From the NCBI GenBank assembly GCA_023433685.1, contig JAEYUD010000092.1, positions 1-21,985 on the forward strand: DNA of 21,985 bases, written 5' to 3'. Below the pieces are notes generated by a model that had not been told where the DNA came from, ran no database searches, and saw only the letters and a list, made by a program, of their open reading frames with translations. Numbering within the stretch: the stretch's first letter is position 1; every line of letters begins with the position of its first letter. The translations under genes and the position numbers were made by a program. The DNA comes from Bacteroidota bacterium. Its GTDB lineage: Bacteria > Bacteroidota > Ignavibacteria > Ignavibacteriales > Ignavibacteriaceae. Shown one piece after another: positions 15,924-21,985 of this stretch.

Positions 15924-18900
15924 ATGCTGAAAAGAATATTTATAGTTACTTTTGTTTTACTTACCGGGATCACTCTCGCTCAACCCTCTGCCTCAACCCT
16001 GAGGTACCGGAACGATGAGCGTGGCAACATTGCCTTCAGAAGAGAAGGAGTGATGGACGGTAACCAGGTACGTACACTTTTTTACAACAATGGTGAAGTA
16101 GGGCAGTGGCCTTACCAGCCTTCAGGTGAATGGCCCAAAGGCTCGGGTCACTCATACCTCGACGGTGTGAGCGTGCTTATAATGTCAGAGATCACAGCCC
16201 CCGGCAACGGACAGATCATCCACCCGCTTCAAACCTCATACCGTGAGTGGATGGATAAAGACCCCGTTACCGGTGAGATCTGGGGCTTCGAGCCGGTCCC
16301 CGGGTACATGAACTCTTCATCCAAGAAACCCGCGATCAATACCGATCCTGTTTCGTGGCCCAAATTCTGGCCCCCCGCGCTTGATCTGACCCCCGAATGG
16401 GATGGTTACTGGTATGGATATTTTGGCCGCGGCGTTTTGAACTCCGAATTTGAGACCTTCTTCGTAATGGATGACTCAAAAGACAAAGAGTTCATGCGGA
16501 ACCCCTTCTTCTATTATCCGATCGCGGGTGACAGTACACGTGGCGGTCTCGGCCTCCGTGTTGAGGTCAGAGGTTTTCAGTGGTCACACGTGCTTGCAGA
16601 AGATATCATTTTCTGGCACTATGACATTGTTAATATCTCCGATGTCACATATCCCAAAACAGTGTTCGGTTTTTACACCGACTGCGGTGTCGGCGGAACA
16701 GATGACTCTGAAGATGATAACGCTTCCTTCAATCTGGCTCTTGACCTTGCTTACTGCTACGACAACAACGGGCTCGGTCTCCCCGATAACTGGAAAACCG
16801 GTTATTACGGCTACGCTTACCTTGAAAGTCCCGGAAACGGAACTGACGGCGTTGACAATGACGGCGACGGTATGGTTGACGAAAGACGTGACGACGGTAT
16901 AGATAACGATCATGACTGGCTTCCTTACTCCGACCTCAACGGCAACGGAAAGTGGGATGCGGATCAGAACGAACCTCTTAACAACGACGTTGGTAAAGAC
17001 GGTGTGGGCCCCTTCGACAGACAATATACCGGACCCGATCAGGGTGAAGGTGACGGAATACCAACTGACGGTGAACCGAACTTCGACAAAACCGACAAGG
17101 ATGAGTCGGATCAGATCGGTCTTACAGCCGTTTCGATCTACAGACTCGGTCAGGGTGGCACCGGTGGTGGCTGGCCCAAAGATGATGAAGCAATGTGGCT
17201 GAAAATGGTTGCCGGCACGTTCGACACTTCACTACAGAGAGCCAACATTTCGATGGTTTTTGCTTCCGGCCCGTTCCCGCTTAATCAGGGAACAAGGGAG
17301 AGATTCTCGATGGCGCTCGTCTTCGGTGAAGACCTGAACGATATCATCTTCAACAAAGAGACCGTTCAGCAGATATACAACGCCAACTACAACTTCTCGA
17401 AGCCGCCAATTAAACCCGAACTTACAGCGGTTCCAGGAGACGGCAAAGTGTTCCTCTACTGGGATAACATCGCCGAGCAGTCGCGTGATCCTTTCCTTGG
17501 CTTCCAGAACAACGATCCAACCCAGGGATACAAAAAGGATTTTGAAGGCTACCTGATATATCGCAGTACCGAACCCGAGTTCAACGATGTGAAGATAATC
17601 ACCGACTCAAAAGGTTCGGCTAAATACTGGAAACCGATAGCCCAGTTCGATCTTAAAGACTCGATCAAAGGTCCCGACCCGATCGGTATCAACGGTGCCC
17701 ACTTCTGGAGAGGTGACAATACAGGCCTCCGTTATTCATATATCGATAAAGATGTGAAGAACGGACAGAAATATTATTACGCCTGTGTATCGTATGATAT
17801 GGGCGACCCAAATTTCGGCACCGCCGGTTTGCAGCCTTCCGAATGTACAAAGATCATTACAGAAGATTTCGCAGGCAACCTGCAGTTTGTTGACCTGAAC
17901 TGCGCGGTTGTCACCCCCAACGCGCCGGCGGCCGGTTATGTTTCGCCAAACGTTGAAGGCGATATAAACAAGGCAACTTCAGGAGTCGGTACCGGTAAGC
18001 TCGCCCTCACCGTCCTTAATCCCGCGGTTGTTGGTTCAGGTGTGGCATACGAGGTCCAGTTCAACTCGAACACGGCGTATCCAAAATACAGCACCACTTC
18101 TTACAAGATAATCAGGACCAAAAATGGTGCCACTGATACCCTCATGACCGTTGATACAGCGTACTTCGGAGCCGAGAGAACCAGTCCACCGTTCGATGGA
18201 ATCGCCATAAGTGTTATCAACGATTCAGCAATAACCATCGTCGATTCGCTTACAGGATGGGTGACCGGAAGAAGCAACCTCATAATGCTCGTTACCCCCG
18301 ATCCAACACCTGTGAGAGGAATTTCATGGCCCGCTGACTATGAGATAACATTCTCTGATACCCCGCTTGACACTTGCTACATTCAGTCACCGCCCCTTTA
18401 TACCAGGTTCCCCGTGAACTTCAAAGTGTGGAACAAGACTGAACAGAAGTACTCGAAAATAGCAATAAAGGACAACGACGGATCAGGCAATCTGAGCGTC
18501 GGCGATCAGATACAGGTGCTCGAATTCATGGGAGCCATCGCCCCGGCAAACGTCAGGTTCGCCTGGAACCTCTCTTACGACGCGCCTTTTGATCCGAACG
18601 CGACCCCGCAGTACCCCGCGGCTGGTGATAAATATCAGATATCCACAACAAAGCCCTTCAAGAAAGGTGACAAGTTCCTCTTCTCAACCAAAGGACCGTC
18701 AGTGGATAACTCGCTTGCCAAAGACAAGCTCGGTAAAATCGATGTGGTGCCAAACCCTTACATAGGCGCCGCTTCGTGGGAGAAGAGAAATCTCAACTCG
18801 ACGGGCAGGGGTGAAAGAAAGATAGATTTCATCAACCTTCCCGCGGAATGCACCGTGAGAATCTACACCGTTACCGGTCAGCTTATTAAAACGCTTTACA

Positions 18901-19043
18901 AGAACTCGACCTACCTTGATGGTTCACTTTCGTGGAACCTCGTTACCGATGACGGTATGGACGCGGCTTATGGCGTTTACATCTACCATGTCGACGCTCC
19001 CAATGTTGGCGAGCACATCGGCAAATTTGCATTAATTAAATAA
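15924..19043 (+). CDS. Large secreted protein with Asp-rich calcium-binding-like repeats and T9SS-like C-terminus
   Basis: A 1039-residue exported protein of unknown function. A signal peptide (1 to about 19, ending TLAQ) is followed by a Trp/Tyr/Pro-rich region. An Asp/Asn/Gly-rich segment at about 305-400 repeats DGVDNDGDGMVDE, DGIDNDHDW and DLNGNGKWDADQNE, like thrombospondin type 3 or dockerin calcium loops. An FN3-like region starts near 498 (KPELTAVPGDGKVFLYWDN) and continues to a YLIYRSTEPEF strand. The end (about 938-1039) has VVPNPYIG and a TVRIYTVTGQLIKTL strand, closing in GKFALIK, which resembles a T9SS type A sorting domain but lacks the NYPNPFN form. GGAGAA lies 6 bases before the ATG. 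It follows the TonB receptor by 15 bp and precedes the PorV-like gene by 16 bp, so it may be the surface partner of the receptor in place of SusD. Confidence 0.72.
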   Translation: MLKRIFIVTFVLLTGITLAQPSASTLRYRNDERGNIAFRREGVMDGNQVRTLFYNNGEVGQWPYQPSGEWPKGSGHSYLDGVSVLIMSEITAPGNGQIIHPLQTSYREWMDKDPVTGEIWGFEPVPGYMNSSSKKPAINTDPVSWPKFWPPALDLTPEWDGYWYGYFGRGVLNSEFETFFVMDDSKDKEFMRNPFFYYPIAGDSTRGGLGLRVEVRGFQWSHVLAEDIIFWHYDIVNISDVTYPKTVFGFYTDCGVGGTDDSEDDNASFNLALDLAYCYDNNGLGLPDNWKTGYYGYAYLESPGNGTDGVDNDGDGMVDERRDDGIDNDHDWLPYSDLNGNGKWDADQNEPLNNDVGKDGVGPFDRQYTGPDQGEGDGIPTDGEPNFDKTDKDESDQIGLTAVSIYRLGQGGTGGGWPKDDEAMWLKMVAGTFDTSLQRANISMVFASGPFPLNQGTRERFSMALVFGEDLNDIIFNKETVQQIYNANYNFSKPPIKPELTAVPGDGKVFLYWDNIAEQSRDPFLGFQNNDPTQGYKKDFEGYLIYRSTEPEFNDVKIITDSKGSAKYWKPIAQFDLKDSIKGPDPIGINGAHFWRGDNTGLRYSYIDKDVKNGQKYYYACVSYDMGDPNFGTAGLQPSECTKIITEDFAGNLQFVDLNCAVVTPNAPAAGYVSPNVEGDINKATSGVGTGKLALTVLNPAVVGSGVAYEVQFNSNTAYPKYSTTSYKIIRTKNGATDTLMTVDTAYFGAERTSPPFDGIAISVINDSAITIVDSLTGWVTGRSNLIMLVTPDPTPVRGISWPADYEITFSDTPLDTCYIQSPPLYTRFPVNFKVWNKTEQKYSKIAIKDNDGSGNLSVGDQIQVLEFMGAIAPANVRFAWNLSYDAPFDPNATPQYPAAGDKYQISTTKPFKKGDKFLFSTKGPSVDNSLAKDKLGKIDVVPNPYIGAASWEKRNLNSTGRGERKIDFINLPAECTVRIYTVTGQLIKTLYKNSTYLDGSLSWNLVTDDGMDAAYGVYIYHVDAPNVGEHIGKFALIK

Positions 19044-19059
19044 GCGGACGGACTGAAAA

Positions 19060-20088
19060 ATGAAAAAGACAATAATATCACTTTTGATCTTCGTTTTCTG
19101 CGCCGCTCCGGCCTTTTCACAAGGTTTTAAATCGGATGTTTCAAAGCGCGGAACAACCGCCGCTCCTTTCCTTTCTGTTGGGCAGGGGGCGCGGTCAGTT
19201 GCCATGGGAAGTGCCTTCGCCGGTGTTTCCAATGATGTCAGCTCGATCTACTGGAACCCCGCGGGGCTTACAAAAGCCGACGGCTTTCAGATGATGTTCG
19301 ACCACACAATGTGGATAGCAGATATCAGATACAACTTTCTTGCTGCCAGTTACAATATGGGTGACATGGGTACGATAGGTGTTTCATTCCTTAGCTCAAA
19401 TGTGGGCGAAATGAAGGTGACAACCATCGAGCAACCGAACGGAACGGGCGAAACCTTCACAGCGAACGACCTGGCAATAAGCCTCGCGTACGCTATAAGG
19501 CTGACCGACAAATTCTCGATCGGCTTCAACCCCAAATTCATCTATCAGGGTATCTGGAAGATGAGCGCCACAGCATTCGCAATTGATATGGGTGTGCAGT
19601 ACGTGACACCATTCGATGACGCGGTTCTCGCCATGTCGATCTCAAACTTTGGTACAAAGGTGCAGTTAAGCGGCACTTCCAACCTGGTTCTTCACGACCT
19701 CGATCCGGGAAGTACTGGAAACAACGGAAAGATACCCGCTTACCTCGAAACCGGTGCATGGTCGCTCCCCCTGAACTTCAGGGTTGGCATTATGTACAAC
19801 CCCATCAAAGTTGGCGCGCACAATCTTATGCTTGCCGTTGATGCCACACACCCGAGTGACGACTATGAGAGCGTTAACATAGGTGCCGAGTACAGCTTCG
19901 ACAAGTTCCTCTTCGTCAGAGGTGGCTACAAGTCGATGTTCCAGCAGGATTCCGAGGAATCATTTACCGCGGGATTTGGTATCAGGCAGAACTTTATGAA
20001 CAACGTGTCACTAATTTTCGACTACGCGTACCAGAGCTTCGGGAGGTTCACGAACATCCAGAAGTTCACCATGTCGGTCAATTTCTAA
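19060..20088 (+). CDS. PorV/PorQ family outer-membrane beta-barrel protein
   Basis: A 342-residue protein with a signal peptide (1-20, ending AFSQ). The N-terminal motif FLSVGQGARSVAMGSAFAGVSNDVSSIYWNPAGL is the hallmark of the PorV/PorQ (FadL-like) family, and the C-terminus FTMSVNF ends with the barrel-closing Phe. PorV helps T9SS cargo leave the translocon and attach to the surface; other family members are substrate-specific porins. Here the gene sits directly after a T9SS-like secreted protein and before the T9SS GH16 enzyme, so a dedicated export or anchoring role for this locus is reasonable but unproven. Ribosome site GGACGGAC lies 7 bases before the ATG. A strong terminator follows the stop by about 8 bases. 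Confidence 0.85.
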   Translation: MKKTIISLLIFVFCAAPAFSQGFKSDVSKRGTTAAPFLSVGQGARSVAMGSAFAGVSNDVSSIYWNPAGLTKADGFQMMFDHTMWIADIRYNFLAASYNMGDMGTIGVSFLSSNVGEMKVTTIEQPNGTGETFTANDLAISLAYAIRLTDKFSIGFNPKFIYQGIWKMSATAFAIDMGVQYVTPFDDAVLAMSISNFGTKVQLSGTSNLVLHDLDPGSTGNNGKIPAYLETGAWSLPLNFRVGIMYNPIKVGAHNLMLAVDATHPSDDYESVNIGAEYSFDKFLFVRGGYKSMFQQDSEESFTAGFGIRQNFMNNVSLIFDYAYQSFGRFTNIQKFTMSVNF

Positions 20089-20096
20089 TGTGGATG

Positions 20097-20141
20097 GGAC
20101 CGGCTCTTGTATCCCCGTAATGAGAGCCGGTCCTTTATTTT
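20097..20141 (+). terminator. Rho-independent terminator between the PorV-like and GH16 genes
   Basis: A perfect 11-bp stem (GGACCGGCTCT at 20097-20107 with AGAGCCGGTCC at 20123-20133), a 15-base loop and a TTTATTTT tail. The GH16 ATG is only 18 bases beyond the tail, so, as at 13132-13166, no promoter fits between terminator and gene. Confidence 0.85.
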
Positions 20142-20159
20142 AACAGACAAAAGTGAGAT

Positions 20160-21956
20160 ATGAGAAAAACAATACTATCGCTGTTGGCAGCCGTTCTGCT
20201 TCTTCCGGGTCTGATACATTCCAAGGACTTCAAAGGCGCCGAGTTCAGAACGAAGCAGAGTTTCCTTTATGGAAGGTTCGAAGTTTCCATGAAGTCAGCC
20301 GCCCGGGAGGGAATGTTGTCGTCTTTCTTCACGTACAACGACAACATGAGCAGTCTCGACCAGTGGAACGAGATCGATATCGAAATAATGGGACGCTATG
20401 ACAACGACCTCCAGTTTAACACCATCACAGCGAATCAGACAAGCCATGTCGGAAGATTCCCAACCCCGTTCTCCCCGCACGCTGATTTTCACACTTACGC
20501 GATAGAATGGACCCCCACGTATGTGGCATGGTTTGTTGACGGAACAGAAGTCTACCGTCAGACCGGGGCTCACATCCCGACGATCAACAAAGCCCAGAAG
20601 TTGATGATGAACATCTGGAACCCCACTTACACCAACTGGGCGGGGGTTTTTGATCCCAACGCCCTGCCTGCTTTTGCTTACTACGACTGGGTGAAATATT
20701 ACACATACACCCCCGGAAACGGCAATTACGGCACAGGCAACAATTTCTCACTCTCATGGTCGGATGATTTCGACTATTGGAACACCGCGAGGTGGGAGAA
20801 AGGCACACACACTTTTGATGGCAACGGGTGCGACTTCGTTACAACCAATGCTGTTATAACGGGTGGCAAGCTTATTCTCTGCCTCACCGATGCTACAAAC
20901 CTTGGGTATACCGACGTGAAAGGTCCCCTGTTTTATTCCGCAAGAGTGGTAAACGGAAAAGTGATCGCTTACTTCTCTGAAGAACTTGATTCAGTAACTG
21001 CACAGAACGCTGCCAATTTCAACATTGTAGGAGCAACCACCACATCGGCAACGCTCCGTAGCGACAGAAAGAGTGTTGAGCTTACCGTTGGCGGTTGGGA
21101 CTTCACAACAGCACGCAACCTGATAGTTCTTAATGTGAAAGATGCCTGGGGCAACACCATGTCGCCAAGGGCCCTGGCAATCTATCTTGAAAGGACGTAT
21201 TCATGGCCCTACAAGATCAACTGTGGAGGTGCTGCCGTTATCGGTTATCTCGGTGATGGTGAATTTGGATGGGGTGCTGAGCATGGTTTTCTTGACGGGC
21301 AAAGTTCGGCGTATGCCTCGAACCTTCAGATAAACGGAACCGACGAAGATGAAATTTACCGTGCTGAAAAATACGGAATGGCAACTTACAGGGTGCGCGT
21401 TCCGGCAGGTACCTACAAAGTTAAACTTATGTTCGCGGAGAACTACTACACCCAGGCGGGCAAGAGAATTTTTGATGTTTTCGTTGAAGCAACCAAAAGG
21501 ATATCGCAACTTGATATCTATGCTCAGGTTGGCGGGAACACAGCGCTGGTAAAAGAAATTACAGGGGTTACAGTTAACGATGGCGTGCTCGATATCCATT
21601 TTGTATCGCAGATCGATTACCCCCTGATAAACGGAATCGTCATTGAACCTGAGGGGACAAGTGTCGGTGATGCCGGTCCGGCAAACCCCGGTTCATTCAT
21701 TCTGAATCAGAATTACCCGAATCCGTTCAACGGACAGACCACGGTATCTTTTTTCGTTAATAAGCCCGGTAACTATAGTTACACCCTTACAGGTGTTACC
21801 GGAGAGACTATCTCCAAACGTGATCTTGGCTGGCTTGAAGGGGGGACTTACTCGATCCCCATAACTGCAAGGGATCTGGCGGCGAGCGGCGTGTACCTTT
21901 TTACACTTGCCGGCAATTCACTTTTTGAAACAAGAAAATTAGTGCTTTTAAATTAG
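20160..21956 (+). CDS. Circularly permuted GH16 beta-1,3-1,4-glucanase (lichenase-like) with Ig-like, malectin and T9SS domains
   Basis: A 598-residue secreted enzyme. Signal peptide is 1 to about 21. The catalytic domain spans about 22-250. The motif WNEIDIEIMG gives nucleophile E71, helper D73 and acid/base E75, the E-x-D-x-E form of lichenases. The domain starts at KDFKGAEF, which in Bacillus-type lichenases lies internally. The strands normally at the N-terminus (FSLSWSDDFDYW, RWEKGTHTFDGNG, GGKLILCLT; residues 196-243) instead come after DWVKYYTYTPGNGNYGTG. This matches the Fibrobacter succinogenes circular permutant. Then follow an SbsA/Big_5-type Ig-like module (258-345), a malectin-like module (350-498: KINCGG, FAENYYTQAGKRIFDV, INGIVIEPE), and a T9SS type A sorting domain (512-598, NYPNPFN). 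It would cut mixed-linkage glucan at the cell surface. GTGAG lies 3 bases before the ATG. Confidence 0.9.
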   Translation: MRKTILSLLAAVLLLPGLIHSKDFKGAEFRTKQSFLYGRFEVSMKSAAREGMLSSFFTYNDNMSSLDQWNEIDIEIMGRYDNDLQFNTITANQTSHVGRFPTPFSPHADFHTYAIEWTPTYVAWFVDGTEVYRQTGAHIPTINKAQKLMMNIWNPTYTNWAGVFDPNALPAFAYYDWVKYYTYTPGNGNYGTGNNFSLSWSDDFDYWNTARWEKGTHTFDGNGCDFVTTNAVITGGKLILCLTDATNLGYTDVKGPLFYSARVVNGKVIAYFSEELDSVTAQNAANFNIVGATTTSATLRSDRKSVELTVGGWDFTTARNLIVLNVKDAWGNTMSPRALAIYLERTYSWPYKINCGGAAVIGYLGDGEFGWGAEHGFLDGQSSAYASNLQINGTDEDEIYRAEKYGMATYRVRVPAGTYKVKLMFAENYYTQAGKRIFDVFVEATKRISQLDIYAQVGGNTALVKEITGVTVNDGVLDIHFVSQIDYPLINGIVIEPEGTSVGDAGPANPGSFILNQNYPNPFNGQTTVSFFVNKPGNYSYTLTGVTGETISKRDLGWLEGGTYSIPITARDLAASGVYLFTLAGNSLFETRKLVLLN

Positions 21957-21985
21957 ACGGGACTACCCGGCTTACACTTCACAAC

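Noticed and set aside
21957..21985. Short GC-rich sequence after the GH16 stop as the start of a terminator
   Set aside because: Only 29 bases remain before the window edge and no closed stem is visible.

Overview
The window (about 22 kb, moderate GC) looks like a polysaccharide-utilisation locus from a Gram-negative bacterium of the Bacteroidetes/Chlorobi group, most likely Ignavibacteria or a close relative. The reasons are three secreted proteins with C-terminal sorting domains of the type IX secretion system (T9SS; two carry the NYPNPFN motif, one a divergent form), a PorV/PorQ-type outer-membrane protein, a TonB-dependent receptor with an N-terminal carboxypeptidase-regulatory-like domain, and sigma-54 regulation. 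The lineage is inferred from family features, not from a marker gene.

Layout. Positions 4292 to 1 (minus strand) hold a three-gene operon: a FucP/GluP-type sugar/H+ symporter, a secreted GH5 glycoside hydrolase starting at a GTG, and a SurA/PrsA-like peptidyl-prolyl isomerase cut by the left edge. Positions 4293-4531 are a divergent control region. Positions 4532-8794 (plus) hold a compact regulatory operon: a membrane-anchored sugar-binding protein, a sensor histidine kinase and an NtrC-type sigma-54 response regulator. Positions 8795-8940 are a second control region. Positions 8941-21956 (plus) hold a sodium/sugar symporter, a multidomain non-catalytic carbohydrate-binding T9SS protein, a TonB-dependent receptor, a 1039-residue secreted protein with Asp-rich calcium-binding-like repeats, a PorV/PorQ-like barrel, and a modular GH16 beta-glucanase. 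There is no gene-free stretch over 300 bases, and I saw no tRNA, rRNA, CRISPR array or insertion sequence.

How the genes may work together. The GH16 enzyme has the strand order of the naturally circularly permuted Fibrobacter succinogenes lichenase, so mixed-linkage beta-1,3-1,4-glucan is the best substrate guess. Surface hydrolysis by GH16, binding by the CBM protein and outer-membrane uptake by the TonB receptor would feed periplasmic trimming by GH5 and inner-membrane uptake by the two symporters. The binding protein has no ABC permease or ATPase nearby but sits directly before the kinase, so it is probably a ligand sensor rather than a transporter part.

Main find. Both control regions carry a pair of palindromes of the form TTATYA-N3-(T/C)RATAA, in each case exactly 22 bp centre to centre. 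One pair lies upstream of a very good sigma-54 (-24/-12) promoter for the sodium symporter. The other lies upstream of a weaker sigma-54-like element for the minus-strand MFS/GH5 operon. The simplest model is that these are upstream activator sites of the response regulator, so that a binding-protein/kinase/NtrC circuit switches on both arms of a beta-glucan locus.
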